In this document: in pieces, positions 8,366 to 17,907 of the stretch
Position numbering within the stretch: position 1 is the first letter of the stretch
How the letters are laid out: each line of letters begins with the position of its first letter
NCBI RefSeq assembly: GCF_963975745.1
Contig: NZ_CAXBIB010000004.1
Coordinates: 1-64,000, forward strand
Direction of reading: 5' to 3'
Source: Parvibaculum sp963975745
GTDB lineage: Bacteria > Pseudomonadota > Alphaproteobacteria > Parvibaculales > Parvibaculaceae
DNA: 64,000 nucleotides
Notes under the pieces: generated by a model
Told to the model about the DNA's origin: nothing
Seen by the model: only the letters and a program-made list of their open reading frames with translations
The model's database searches: none
Program-made: the position numbers and the translations under genes

Positions 8366-9715
8366 TCAGACGGCCTTGGAGTGCCTTGCCGCGCCCTGCC
8401 CCAGATAGCTGTCGAAGACGGCGCAGACGGCGCGCACCAGCGGGCGCCCGTCCTCGGTGACGGCGAGGCGGCTGCCCTCGCGGCGGATCAGGCCGTCGGC
8501 CTCGAGCGGCGCGAGGTGCGCGAGTTCGGCTGAAAAATCCTCGGCCCGCGCGCCATGCAGCGCCGCCACCTCATCGAGATCGACCGCCATGTCGCACATC
8601 AGCCGGTCGATGACGGCGCGGCGCAGGCGGTCCTCGCCCGTCACCGCGATACCGCGCGTCACCGGCAGGCGGCCGGCGCGGACGCAAGCCTTGTAGCGGT
8701 CGATCGCCAGCTCGTTGGCGACATAGCCCTGCGGCAGCGCGCCGATCGCCGAGGCGCCGAAGCCGATCAGCGCCGGCGCGGCATCGGTGGTGTAGCCCTG
8801 GAAATTGCGCTGCAGCCGTCCCGCGCCCAGCGCCTGCGCCATCGCATCGTCGGGCAGCGCGAAATGGTCGAGCCCGATCGCGACATAGCCATGGGCGGCA
8901 AGCCGCTGCGATGCGGCCTCGTATTGCGCCCAGCGCTCGGCGATGCCGGGCAGCGCATCTTCGGGAATGAGCTTCTGATGCGGCTTCATCCAGGGCACAT
9001 GTGCATAGCCGAACAGCGCGATGCGCGCCGGGCGCAGCGCCGCCGCCTTGTCGACCGTGTCGAGCAGGCTCGCCACCGTCTGGTACGGCAACCCGTAGCA
9101 GAGATCCATGTTGATGGCCGAAATGCCGGCCGCGCGCAGCCAGCCGATGACGGCCGCCGTCATCTCATGCGGCTGGATGCGGTTGATCGCGCGCTGCACG
9201 CGCGGATCGAAATCCTGCACGCCGACGGAAGCCCGCGTGACGCCGGCCCGCGCCATCGCCGCGACATAATCGGCATTGGCCGTGCGCGGATCGAGCTCGA
9301 CCGCGATCTCGGCATCGAGCGCGACATTGTAGTATTCGCGCAAGGCCGCCAGCGTGCGGCCGAAATCGCCGGGCGTCAGCAGCGTCGGGCTGCCGCCGCC
9401 GAAATGGATGTGATTGACCAGCATCCGCCCCGGCAGGCGCCGCGCGACCAGCCGCGTCTCGTCGAGCATCGCTTCGAGATAATCGGCGACCGGCGCATAT
9501 TTGCGCGTCGCCTTGGTGTGGCAGCCGCAGAACCAGCACATCTCGGCGCAATAGGCGACATGGAGATAGAGCGACAGCGGCAGCGCCGGATCGAGACCGC
9601 CGAGCCAGGCTTCGTAGCGCGCGCCATCGACCGCGGGGCCGAAATGCGGCGCCGTCGGGTAGGAGGTGTAACGCGGGACCCGGAGGTCGTATCGTTCGAT
9701 GAAATCGCTGCGCAT
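8366..9715 (-). CDS. hemN: Oxygen-independent coproporphyrinogen III oxidase
   Basis: The 449-residue radical SAM enzyme has the 4Fe-4S motif CAEMCWFC (C56, C60, C63) followed by GC, as in true HemN. RYTSYPTAPHF near residues 15-25 is the HemN substrate/N-terminal trip-wire region. GGGSPTLL and VGVQDFDPRVQRAINR are SAM-binding blocks, and a HemN C-terminal domain follows. It performs the HemF reaction without oxygen, so the bacterium probably makes haem under microaerobic or anaerobic conditions. I see no convincing FNR-type box near its start. Confidence 0.95.
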   Translation of the reverse strand: MRSDFIERYDLRVPRYTSYPTAPHFGPAVDGARYEAWLGGLDPALPLSLYLHVAYCAEMCWFCGCHTKATRKYAPVADYLEAMLDETRLVARRLPGRMLVNHIHFGGGSPTLLTPGDFGRTLAALREYYNVALDAEIAVELDPRTANADYVAAMARAGVTRASVGVQDFDPRVQRAINRIQPHEMTAAVIGWLRAAGISAINMDLCYGLPYQTVASLLDTVDKAAALRPARIALFGYAHVPWMKPHQKLIPEDALPGIAERWAQYEAASQRLAAHGYVAIGLDHFALPDDAMAQALGAGRLQRNFQGYTTDAAPALIGFGASAIGALPQGYVANELAIDRYKACVRAGRLPVTRGIAVTGEDRLRRAVIDRLMCDMAVDLDEVAALHGARAEDFSAELAHLAPLEADGLIRREGSRLAVTEDGRPLVRAVCAVFDSYLGQGAARHSKAV

Positions 9716-9796
9716 GGCAAAAGGCTAGGCGCGGGCGCGCGCCCGCGGCAATCCGCGCAAATGCCGCAGCCGGGCGGCAGATGGTCGCGGGACCCT

Positions 9797-10327
9797 CTAC
9801 TCCTCCAGGGCGATGACGCCGCGCAGCAATTGCTGCAGCGTGCCCTTCGGCGCGAAATCCCAGTCGCCGCCATAGACGATGTCGTCGACCGCCCAGCGCC
9901 CGTCGGCGGCCACCAGCACGACGCGGTCGGTCCATTGCACCGGCTGCTCGGGCGCGTCGTGAACCAGCAGCACGTCGCAGGTCACTGTCGCGTCGTCGGC
10001 TTCGCATTTGCCGATCTCATAGGCCGTCGCGCCTTCGAAGAGCGAGGAGAAGACGTCGCCCTGCAGATAGGGCGGTTCGCTGTTGCCGGTGCGCACGGCA
10101 TGGCGGCGCTCGGCCTCGCCGGCCTGCGCGATCAGGCTGTCGAGCATCGGCGAGATCGAGCCGCGCAGCCGCGTGCGGAAATCGCCGACCGGCACCCCGC
10201 CGGTGCGTTCGCTGAGACTGATGTCGTAGAAGACGGCGGCGGCCTTGGCCGCGTCGTTCTCGGAAGCGCTGTCGCCGCAGGCGGCCAGCGGCAGGAGGAG
10301 CAGCAGGGAAACGAGGACGATCCGCAT
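9797..10327 (-). CDS. Putative lipoprotein of unknown function
   Basis: The 176-residue protein begins MRIVLVSLLLLLPLAACGD, a signal peptide with the lipobox LAAC, so Cys17 is probably lipidated. The rest is soluble. It has a C-terminal part with EIGKCEADDATVTCDVLLVHDA (a possible disulfide pair) and a W-rich end (VQWTDRVVLVAADGRWAVDDI). This layout resembles small DUF3828/NTF2-like lipoproteins, but I do not recognise the family with certainty. It starts 14 bp after the cca stop and is probably co-transcribed with it. Reading upstream of 10327 runs into cca and was rejected. Confidence 0.75.
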   Translation of the reverse strand: MRIVLVSLLLLLPLAACGDSASENDAAKAAAVFYDISLSERTGGVPVGDFRTRLRGSISPMLDSLIAQAGEAERRHAVRTGNSEPPYLQGDVFSSLFEGATAYEIGKCEADDATVTCDVLLVHDAPEQPVQWTDRVVLVAADGRWAVDDIVYGGDWDFAPKGTLQQLLRGVIALEE

Positions 10328-10341
10328 GTCGAAATATTCTC

Positions 10342-11607
10342 TCAATAGACGGTGGCCTGCACGATCGCCTTCAGCCGTTCGATGATCGAGAATTCGTCCT
10401 CGATGAAATCGCTGTCGATCCACCATTCCTCGACCTCGTCGCGCACGCGGCCGATCTCCGGGCCTTCGGGCACGCCGGCCGCCTTGATCATCTCGCCGGT
10501 CAGGGGCAGCACCGGCCGCTCCCAGCTGTCGGCCATGGCCAAGAGCGCCCGCCACTGAAAGGCATTGTGGCCGCGCCGGTCGTCGGCCCAGCCGAGCGAA
10601 ACGCGATCCTTGAACAGTTCGAGGCCCATCGTGTAGAGCGCGCGGCGCACCTCGCGCATCGACAGGTAGCAGACGATCTTGGTGCGGTCGGTCAGCATCC
10701 GCGTCAGCCGCTCGCGCTCGCGGTTGGAGAGCCGGAGCCGCGATGCCAGCGCCGCGACGCCGGCCTGATCGAGATCGAGCATCGCGCCGAGGCGCAGGAT
10801 CGGATCGGCTTGCGCACGGAAGAGCTGCGTCGTCTCGATCTCGACCAGATGTTCGAAACGGTCGAGACGGGTCGCCTCGGGCAGCACGATCGAGAGAATG
10901 CCGGCCGCCGCCATCTGGCGGAACGCCGCCGGTCCGTTGTCGGCCGCCGCGATCTTCAGCAGCTCGTCGCGCACCCGTTCGCCCGAAAGCTGCTTCAGCC
11001 CCGCGCGCTCTTCGGCACAGGCGCGCAGACCGGCCGGGTCGGGCTCGCCCTTGCCGTACCAGGCGTGAAAGCGGAAGAAGCGCAGGATGCGCAGATAATC
11101 CTCGCGGATACGTTCATGCGCATCGCCGATGAAGCGGACGCGCCGCGCCGCGATGTCCTCGCGTCCGCCCAGCGGATCGTGGATGGTGCCGTCGGCGTCG
11201 CAATAGAGCGCATTGATGGTGAAATCGCGGCGCTGCGCATCGGTCAGCCAGTCGCCGGTGAAGGCGACATCGGCGCGCCGCCCGTCGGTCGCCACATCGG
11301 CCCGCAGCGTCGTGATCTCGAAGCGGCGGCTGGCCGTGACGGCGGTGACCGTGCCGTGATCGATGCCGGTCGGCACCGTCTTGATGCCCCGGGCCGCCAG
11401 CAGGGCCATCACGCGCTCGGGCGTCTCGGTGGTGGCAATGTCGATATCGGAGACCGGTTCGCGCATCAGCACGTTGCGGACCGCGCCGCCGACCACGCGG
11501 GCGCTGCCGCCTTCGGCCGCCAGCGCCGCCAGCACCGCGCTGGTGTCCGGCGCGCTCAGCCATTCGGCGCGGGCCAATTCGCGGCTCTGGTCCTTCTCGG
11601 CACTCAT
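10342..11607 (-). CDS. cca: CCA tRNA nucleotidyltransferase/poly(A) polymerase family
   Basis: The 421-residue class II nucleotidyltransferase has the VVGGAVRN and SDIDIATTETPER head-domain motifs with the catalytic DxD. RRDFTINALYCDADGTIHDPLGG follows, then RVRFIGDAHERIREDYLRILRFFRFHA, the classical PcnB/Cca block. It adds or repairs the 3' CCA of tRNAs. The start at 11607 has GGAG 8-9 nt upstream; an ATG six codons further up (11625) overlaps that site. It follows the Nudix gene by 86 bp and precedes the lipoprotein gene. Confidence 0.93.
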   Translation of the reverse strand: MSAEKDQSRELARAEWLSAPDTSAVLAALAAEGGSARVVGGAVRNVLMREPVSDIDIATTETPERVMALLAARGIKTVPTGIDHGTVTAVTASRRFEITTLRADVATDGRRADVAFTGDWLTDAQRRDFTINALYCDADGTIHDPLGGREDIAARRVRFIGDAHERIREDYLRILRFFRFHAWYGKGEPDPAGLRACAEERAGLKQLSGERVRDELLKIAAADNGPAAFRQMAAAGILSIVLPEATRLDRFEHLVEIETTQLFRAQADPILRLGAMLDLDQAGVAALASRLRLSNRERERLTRMLTDRTKIVCYLSMREVRRALYTMGLELFKDRVSLGWADDRRGHNAFQWRALLAMADSWERPVLPLTGEMIKAAGVPEGPEIGRVRDEVEEWWIDSDFIEDEFSIIERLKAIVQATVY

Positions 11608-11693
11608 TCTTTCAAACTCCGGCAATGCTGTCGCGGTCCCTCAGATATAGGACGGGCGGGCCCGTCTGTCTGCCCCGGTCTTCGCGCGGGCCG

Positions 11694-12344
11694 TCAGGCG
11701 CCGTAGAGACGGTCATACATGTTCTTCAGCATGCCCGCCGTCGCGCCCCAGATGTAATGGCCATTATAGGGCATTGCATAATATTCGCGCCGCTTGCCGC
11801 GCCAGACCGCGCTGTGGCGCTTGTGGTTGGCCGGATCCATCAGGAAATCGAACGGCACCTCGAAGGCCTCGGCGACCTCATGCGGCGAAATCGTCAGGCT
11901 GAAGCCCGGCGTGACGAAGGCCACCACCGGCAGGATGCGGAAGCCGGTGCCGGTCTCATAGGCGTCGAGATAGCCGGCGACATCGACATGGGCGCGGGCA
12001 AGGCCGACTTCCTCCTCGGCCTCGCGCAAGGCCGCCTCGGCCGGGGTCTCGCCCGGGTCGATCTTGCCGCCCGGAAAGGCGACCTGGCCCGAATGGGTGC
12101 CGAGATGGTCGGCGCGGCGGGTCAGCAGCACATGGGCCCCGTGCGCATGCTCGACGACCGGCACCAGCACGGCGGCGGCCCGGAGCGCCGGCCGCTCATG
12201 CGGCTCGACCCAGACATCCGTGTCGGGCGGATTGAGATCATGGTCGCCCCGCAGCCGCGGCACGCCGCCGGGCGCCAGCAGGGCGCTGACCGGCGGCGGC
12301 TCCCGGTCGGTGCGGGAAAGGATGCGGCTTCGATAGCTGTCCAT
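11694..12344 (-). CDS. Nudix hydrolase, CoA pyrophosphatase (NudL/YeaB)-like
   Basis: The 216-residue protein has a Nudix box, GGKIDPGETPAEAALREAEEEVGL (about residues 112-135, G-x5-E-x7-REUxEE). It is preceded by LLTRRADHLGTHSGQVAFPG, the extended block typical of the CoA-diphosphatase subfamily. It probably hydrolyses CoA or a related pyrophosphate to phosphopantetheine and 3',5'-ADP. It lies 10 bp after the DUF1285 stop and 86 bp before cca. This DUF1285-Nudix-cca order recurs in Alphaproteobacteria. Confidence 0.88.
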   Translation of the reverse strand: MDSYRSRILSRTDREPPPVSALLAPGGVPRLRGDHDLNPPDTDVWVEPHERPALRAAAVLVPVVEHAHGAHVLLTRRADHLGTHSGQVAFPGGKIDPGETPAEAALREAEEEVGLARAHVDVAGYLDAYETGTGFRILPVVAFVTPGFSLTISPHEVAEAFEVPFDFLMDPANHKRHSAVWRGKRREYYAMPYNGHYIWGATAGMLKNMYDRLYGA

Positions 12345-12354
12345 GCCGGCGGGC

Positions 12355-12990
12355 CTAGAAGGCCATCTCCTCGGCCCGCATGAAGGGCCAGAAGATGCCG
12401 CCCGACCAGACCCCGAACCAGCGCGCGCCTTCATGCTCCTCCTCGACGCCGAGTTCAACCAGATCGTAGAAGACGGCACGGTTGATCAGCGCCTCGAGCC
12501 GGGCCCGCACATGAACATAAGGTGCGGGCTCGCCGGTCTCGGCATCGATCTCGAAACGCATCGGATGGTCGGGCCCGGCGACCGTCTCGTCGCCGACATT
12601 GGTGGTGAAGGTCAGGCGCTGGTCGCGGCCTTCGCCCTCGACTTTCATCGCCACCGCGAGGAACGGCGCGTCGTCGACCGTGATGCCGACCTTCTCGACC
12701 GGCGTCACCAGATAGAATTTCCCGTCCTCGTCATGCCGCAGGACGGTCGAGAAGAGGCGCACCAGGCGCGCGCGGCCGATCGGCGTCCCCATGTAGTACC
12801 AGGTGCCGTCGCGCGCGATGCGCATGTCGAGATCGCCGCAGAAGGGCGGATTCCACTTGTGGACCGGCGGCAATCCGCGTGCCTTTTTGCCCTCGGCCTC
12901 GGCCACCGCCAAGCCCTTCAATCCACCCGGCGCACTGCCGGCCTCGGATTTCCCGGGCCCATTCGCGCTCTTTCCGGTCGCCCCGGTCAT
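12355..12990 (-). CDS. DUF1285 domain protein
   Basis: The 211-residue protein starts at MTGATGKSANGPG with GGAAGAA just upstream. Longer in-frame starts up to 13218 overlap the divergent moxR promoter and were rejected. After a Lys/Gly/Pro-rich lead, CGDLDMRIARDGTWYYMGTPIGR (about 50-72) and RLFSTVLRHDEDGKFYLVTPVEKV are the DUF1285 core blocks, a fold of unknown function related to small ligand-binding folds. It is the first gene of the DUF1285-Nudix-cca-lipoprotein run. No biochemical role can be assigned. Confidence 0.85.
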   Translation of the reverse strand: MTGATGKSANGPGKSEAGSAPGGLKGLAVAEAEGKKARGLPPVHKWNPPFCGDLDMRIARDGTWYYMGTPIGRARLVRLFSTVLRHDEDGKFYLVTPVEKVGITVDDAPFLAVAMKVEGEGRDQRLTFTTNVGDETVAGPDHPMRFEIDAETGEPAPYVHVRARLEALINRAVFYDLVELGVEEEHEGARWFGVWSGGIFWPFMRAEEMAF

Positions 12991-13132
12991 ATTTCTTCCG
13001 TCCTCCCGGCAAGTTGAAGCCGATTTGCTGCCGCAGACCGGCGATTCCGGCCATATTATCGTCACGAAGCCCCACGCCAATGGCGGCGCGGGCACAAGCG
13101 CGACATGCGGCAGATACGGTATATGTAGGTCA

Positions 13133-14131
13133 ATGCAGACACTCAGTGAAGCGGACGGCACTGCCGTCGAGGAAATCGAGGCCACCGGCGCCAGAATCGC
13201 GGCGGCGCGCGAGGCCATCGGCGAGGTGATTTACGGCCAGGAGCAGGTGATCGACCAGACGCTGGTGACGGTTCTGGCAGGCGGCCACGCGTTGCTGGTC
13301 GGCGTGCCGGGCCTGGCCAAGACCCTGCTGGTCCATACGATGGGCCAGGTGCTGGGCCTCGACGACAAGCGCGTGCAGTTCACGCCCGATCTGATGCCGG
13401 CCGACATTCTGGGCTCGGAAGTGCTGGAGGAAAGCGATCAGGGCCATCGCAGCTTCCGCTTCATCAAGGGGCCGGTCTTCTGCCAGTTGCTGATGGCCGA
13501 CGAAATCAACCGCGCCAGCCCGCGCACCCAGTCGGCGCTCCTGCAGGCAATGCAGGAAAAGCATGTAACGGTGGCCGGCGTGCGCTACGAATTGCCGGCG
13601 CCTTTCCACGTCCTGGCGACGCAGAACCCGCTCGAACAGGAAGGCACCTATCCGTTGCCCGAGGCGCAGCTCGACCGCTTCCTGATGCAGGTCGATGTCG
13701 ACTATCCCAATCTCGAAGCCGAGCGCCGCATGCTGCTGGCCACCACCGGCGAAAAGACCGTGACGGCGCGCGCTGCCATGAGCGTCGAAGACCTGATGGC
13801 CGCGCAGCGCCTGGTGCGCCGCGTGCCGGTGGGCGAGAAGGTGGTCAATGCGATTCTCGAACTGGTGCGCTCGGCACGGCCCGAAGAAGGCGCCTCGACG
13901 GAAGTCGAACGCCATGTCGCCTGGGGTCCCGGCCCCCGCGCCAGCCAGGCATTGATGCTGGCGGTGCGCGCCCGCGCGCTGATCGACGGGCGCTTTTCGC
14001 CCTCGGTCGAGGATGTGACGGCCCTGGCTGCGCCCGTGCTGCGACATCGCATGGCCCTGAACTTCTCGGCCCGCGCCGAAGGCGTCACGGTGTCGGGCGT
14101 GATCGACAGGCTGTGCCGCAATTTCAGCTGA
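13133..14131 (+). CDS. MoxR-family AAA+ ATPase
   Basis: The 332-residue protein has Walker A GVPGLAKT (near 57-64), Walker B FCQLLMADEINRASPRTQ, and sensor 1 FHVLATQNP, all diagnostic of MoxR ATPases. It probably acts as a chaperone that matures a metalloprotein or remodels the VWA-type partners encoded downstream. Its stop abuts the next gene's start, and the four genes from here to 19983 form one operon. It is divergent from the DUF1285 gene across 142 bp. Confidence 0.92.
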   Translation: MQTLSEADGTAVEEIEATGARIAAAREAIGEVIYGQEQVIDQTLVTVLAGGHALLVGVPGLAKTLLVHTMGQVLGLDDKRVQFTPDLMPADILGSEVLEESDQGHRSFRFIKGPVFCQLLMADEINRASPRTQSALLQAMQEKHVTVAGVRYELPAPFHVLATQNPLEQEGTYPLPEAQLDRFLMQVDVDYPNLEAERRMLLATTGEKTVTARAAMSVEDLMAAQRLVRRVPVGEKVVNAILELVRSARPEEGASTEVERHVAWGPGPRASQALMLAVRARALIDGRFSPSVEDVTALAAPVLRHRMALNFSARAEGVTVSGVIDRLCRNFS

Positions 14132-15091
14132 ATGCGAGTGAGAGCGATGCGCCTTCCCGGATCACCGGCTGCCCCGTCGGGCGCGACCGGCCTGCGCGAG
14201 CAGGCCGAGGCGCTGGCCGAGGTCATGCCGCCCCTGGCGACGGAAGCCGAGCATGTCGCCTCGACGGTTGCGCAGGGCGTGCATGGACGCCGTCGCATCG
14301 GAATGGGCGAAACCTTCTGGCAGTTCCGGCGCTTCCGCGAAGGCGACACGGCTTCTTCGGTCGACTGGCGGCATTCGGCGCGCTCGGCGCATCTGTTCGT
14401 GCGCGAGACCGAGCGCGAGGCCGCCGAGAGCATCTGGATCTGGCGCGACGGCTCGGCCTCGATGGACTACGCCTCCGACCTTGCGCCCTGCACGAAGAAG
14501 GATCGCGCGACGGTGCTGGCACTGGCGCTTTCCTCCCTGCTGGTGCAGGGCGGCGAAAGCGTTGCCTTGCTGGGCGGCGGCTTCGCGCCGATGAACGGAC
14601 GCGCCGCACAGCGACGGATGGCGCATGCACTGCTTGACGCACCGGTCGACCACGAGGCGATGAGGTTCGAAAGCCTGCCGCCGCCCGAGCATCTGCCGCG
14701 CTATGCGCAGATCGTCCTGATCGGCGATTTTCTCTCGCCCGCCGAAGACATCGCCACCCGCATCAAGGGCTATGCAGCGGAGGGTGTGCGCGGCCATCTG
14801 ATCCAGGTTCTCGATCCGGCAGAGGAAGACCTGCCCTTTTCGGGCCGCACCGAATTCGAAGGCGTCGAGGACGACATGCGCCTGATGGTCGGGCGCGCGC
14901 AGAATCTGCGCGAGGCCTATCGCCAGCGCCTCGACATCCATCGCAATCGCATCATGGACGTGGCGCGGCGGATCAATTTCACTTTTGCGACGCATCGCAC
15001 CGACCGCGTTCCACAAACGGCGCTGCTGGCGCTCTATGCCGCCCTGTCGGGCGCCATCGAGGCGCGCAAACCGCCGCGCCCGGGCATCTGA
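14132..15091 (+). CDS. DUF58 domain protein, MoxR partner
   Basis: The 319-residue protein contains the DUF58 signature FRRFREGDTASSVDWRHSARS (about 66-86), followed by a VWA-like Rossmann region. No transmembrane segment is seen. DUF58 proteins occur with MoxR ATPases and are thought to be their clients or adaptors. The ATG at 14132 directly follows the moxR stop. An ATG at 14147 preceded by GAGAG is an alternative start. The 2-bp gap to the BatA/DUF4159 gene points to translational coupling. Confidence 0.88.
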   Translation: MRVRAMRLPGSPAAPSGATGLREQAEALAEVMPPLATEAEHVASTVAQGVHGRRRIGMGETFWQFRRFREGDTASSVDWRHSARSAHLFVRETEREAAESIWIWRDGSASMDYASDLAPCTKKDRATVLALALSSLLVQGGESVALLGGGFAPMNGRAAQRRMAHALLDAPVDHEAMRFESLPPPEHLPRYAQIVLIGDFLSPAEDIATRIKGYAAEGVRGHLIQVLDPAEEDLPFSGRTEFEGVEDDMRLMVGRAQNLREAYRQRLDIHRNRIMDVARRINFTFATHRTDRVPQTALLALYAALSGAIEARKPPRPGI

Positions 15092-15093
15092 TC

Positions 15094-17898
15094 ATGCTGC
15101 AGTTCGGTCCCCTCGCCTTTGCCGCCCCGTGGATGCTGATCGGCCTCGCCGCGCTGCCGGCCATATGGTGGCTGTTGCGCATCAGCCCGCCGCTGCCCAA
15201 GCGCATACGCTTTCCGGCGATCCGGCTGCTGGCCGGCCTCGTCCGCGAGGAAGAAACCCCGGCCCATACGCCGCTCTGGCTGCTGATTCTGCGCCTGACA
15301 ATCGCCGCGCTGATCGTGCTGGCGCTGGCCCAGCCGGTCTGGAACCCGGCAGAGCGTCTTGCCGGCGCGGGCCCGCTTCTCATCGTCGTCGACAATGGCT
15401 GGACCGCTGCGGCCCGCTGGAGCGACCGCCGAACGACGATGGATGGACTGATCGCCGATGCCGGACGCAACAATCAGCCCGTTCTGCTTGTCGGCACGGC
15501 GCCCACCGTCAGCGCACCGGAACTGAATTTCGAAGCGGCGGACGCTGCCGCCGCGCGCGCCCGCGCGATGCAGCCGCAGCCGATCGCACCGGACCGGGCC
15601 GCCCTGGCGTCGCATCTCGAAGCCGCCGCGACGCTGGCCGCAGGCAATACCCGGATCTTCTGGATCGCCGACGGCATCGAACACGGTCAAGGCGCTGCCT
15701 TTTCGCGCCGTCTCGCGGCCATCGCCGGCACCGCCGGCCTGACCCTGATCGAACCCACCGCCGATGCCCGCGCGCTGGCGTTGCTTTCGCCGCAAACGGC
15801 GGACCATGCCTTCACCGCAACGGTCATGCGCGCAGGCCAGGTCAACACAGCGGAAGGCGCCGTGCGCGCCTTGAACGAGGAAGGCGGCATTCTTGGCGAA
15901 GCGAGCTATCGTTTTGCCGACGGCGAGATGCGCGCCGAAGCCGGGTTCGACCTGCCGCTCGAATTGCGCAATCGTATCGCCCGCCTCGAAATTGCCGGCG
16001 AGACATCGGCCGGCGCCGTCGTACTGACAGACAAGAGCTGGCGGCGGCACAGCGCCGGCATCGTCTCCGGCGCATCGCTGGAGGAGGCGCAACCGCTGCT
16101 GTCGGACATCTACTATCTGCGCCGCGCCCTCGCCCCCTTTGCCGAATTGCGCGAGGCCGCCAGCGGCGAACAGAGCCAGATCGGGACGCTGCTCGATACA
16201 CCGCTTTCGGTCCTGGTTCTGGCCGATCTCGGCACATTGCCGACCACAGACTATCAACGCGTTCGTCAATGGGTTGAAGCAGGTGGCATGCTGATCCGCT
16301 TTGCCGGACCCCGTCTTGCCGAACGGAGCGACGATCTGGTGCCCGTGCCGCTGCGCAGTGGCGGCCGCGCCCTGGGCGGTGCCCTGTCGTGGAGCGAACC
16401 GCAGCGCCTCGCCCCCTTCGAGCCCGGCAGTCCGTTCCACGGCATCGACCTGCCCGAAGACGTGACCGTCATGCGCCAGGTGCTGGCCGAGCCCGCGCCC
16501 GATCTGGACAACCGGACATGGGCGCGGCTCCAGGACGGCACACCGCTGGTCACCGCATCGAAGCGCGGCAACGGTACCATCGTGCTCTTTCATGTAACCG
16601 CCAACAGCGACTGGTCGAACCTGGCGCTGTCCGGGCTCTTTGTCGAAATGCTCCGGCGAACGGTGGCGCTGTCGCAAGGTTTCACCGCCGCTGCCGGCGA
16701 CGGCCCCGACGGGCCGCGCCGCTCGAGCGAAATGCTGAGCCCCGTCGCAACGCTGGACGGGTTCGGCCGCCTTGGCGCACCGCCCGCAACCGCGACCGCC
16801 ATTCAGGCCATCCGCTTCGACGATGTCGAGCGCGGCCCCCGCCATCCGCCCGGCCTCTATGGCCCGCCCGATGCGCCGCGGGCGCTCAACCTTGTGACGC
16901 CGGCACTGTCCCTGACACCGCTTGTCGAAACGCCGGGCGTCGCCGAGCGCCGGGGCTTCGTCGGCAATGCCGAAATGCGCCTCGCCGCCTTCGCATTCGC
17001 GCTGGCGCTGGTCCTTGTCGTCCTCGACACCGTCGCCGCGCTCTGGATGACGGGTCTTTTCGAGGCCGAGAAGATCAGGCGTCGCCGGTTCGGCGCCCGA
17101 ATCCTGCCGTCACTGACGGCGGCGCTCCTGCTGCTCCCGGCATCCGGTGCCGACGCACAGGGCAATGCCGACGCCTTTGCGCTCGCCGCATCGCTTGAAA
17201 CACGGCTCGCCTATGTCATTACCGGCGACCGCGAGACCGATGAGGTGAGCGCGGCGGGTCTGGCGGGCTTGAGCCGCGTATTGCGCATGCGCACCGCGCT
17301 CGAACCCGGCGAACCGATGGGCGTCGACCCGATGCGCGACGAACTCGCCTTCTTTCCGATCCTCTACTGGCCGATGACCGCGAGTCAGGAGAACCTGCCG
17401 CCCGAAGCGCTGGCCCGGATCGACACCTACATGAAGAACGGCGGCACCATTCTGTTCGACACACGCGATCAGGACCGGGCGATTGTCGGAACGCTGACGC
17501 CCGGCACGATGACGCTGCGCCGTTTGCTGGGCCAACTCGACCTGCCGGCCATCGAGCCCCTGTCCGACGATCATGTGCTGACCAAGTCCTTCTACCTGAT
17601 GCACAGTTTTCCGGGCCGCTGGGATGGCGGCCAGATCTGGGTCGAGGCGACCGCCGGCCGCGACGCGGGCCGCACCAATGACGGCGTTTCGACCATCGTC
17701 GTCGGCTCCAACGACTACGCAGCCGCCTGGGCGCGCAACGCAGCGGGAAGGCCGCTCTACCCGGTCAGCCCCGGCGGCGAGCGCCAGCGCGAAATGGCCG
17801 ACCGCTTCGGCGTCAATCTCGTGATGTATGCGCTGACCGGCAACTACAAGGCCGACCAGGTGCATGTCCCTGCTCTTCTCGAGCGTCTCGGTCAGTAG
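15094..17898 (+). CDS. BatA/DUF4159 membrane protein
   Basis: The large 934-residue protein has an N-terminal aerotolerance-regulator BatA domain with two membrane helices (about 8-25 and 60-78, around WWLLRISPPLPKRIRFPAI). A central Rossmann-like/CARDB-type extracytoplasmic part follows, then another helix near residue 630-650. The C-terminal DUF4159 domain (from about 690, YVITGDRETDEVSAAGL) continues through FFPILYWPMT and GGTILFDTRDQD. It is known only as a partner of MoxR/DUF58 modules and may serve envelope stress or metal-centre assembly. It starts 2 bp after the DUF58 stop, and the next gene follows by 9 bp. Confidence 0.88.
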   Translation: MLQFGPLAFAAPWMLIGLAALPAIWWLLRISPPLPKRIRFPAIRLLAGLVREEETPAHTPLWLLILRLTIAALIVLALAQPVWNPAERLAGAGPLLIVVDNGWTAAARWSDRRTTMDGLIADAGRNNQPVLLVGTAPTVSAPELNFEAADAAAARARAMQPQPIAPDRAALASHLEAAATLAAGNTRIFWIADGIEHGQGAAFSRRLAAIAGTAGLTLIEPTADARALALLSPQTADHAFTATVMRAGQVNTAEGAVRALNEEGGILGEASYRFADGEMRAEAGFDLPLELRNRIARLEIAGETSAGAVVLTDKSWRRHSAGIVSGASLEEAQPLLSDIYYLRRALAPFAELREAASGEQSQIGTLLDTPLSVLVLADLGTLPTTDYQRVRQWVEAGGMLIRFAGPRLAERSDDLVPVPLRSGGRALGGALSWSEPQRLAPFEPGSPFHGIDLPEDVTVMRQVLAEPAPDLDNRTWARLQDGTPLVTASKRGNGTIVLFHVTANSDWSNLALSGLFVEMLRRTVALSQGFTAAAGDGPDGPRRSSEMLSPVATLDGFGRLGAPPATATAIQAIRFDDVERGPRHPPGLYGPPDAPRALNLVTPALSLTPLVETPGVAERRGFVGNAEMRLAAFAFALALVLVVLDTVAALWMTGLFEAEKIRRRRFGARILPSLTAALLLLPASGADAQGNADAFALAASLETRLAYVITGDRETDEVSAAGLAGLSRVLRMRTALEPGEPMGVDPMRDELAFFPILYWPMTASQENLPPEALARIDTYMKNGGTILFDTRDQDRAIVGTLTPGTMTLRRLLGQLDLPAIEPLSDDHVLTKSFYLMHSFPGRWDGGQIWVEATAGRDAGRTNDGVSTIVVGSNDYAAAWARNAAGRPLYPVSPGGERQREMADRFGVNLVMYALTGNYKADQVHVPALLERLGQ

Positions 17899-17907
17899 GA
17901 GACGCAA

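Noticed and set aside
15034..16845. 603-residue minus-strand frame under the BatA/DUF4159 gene
   Set aside because: Antisense of a supported gene with no conserved motif.
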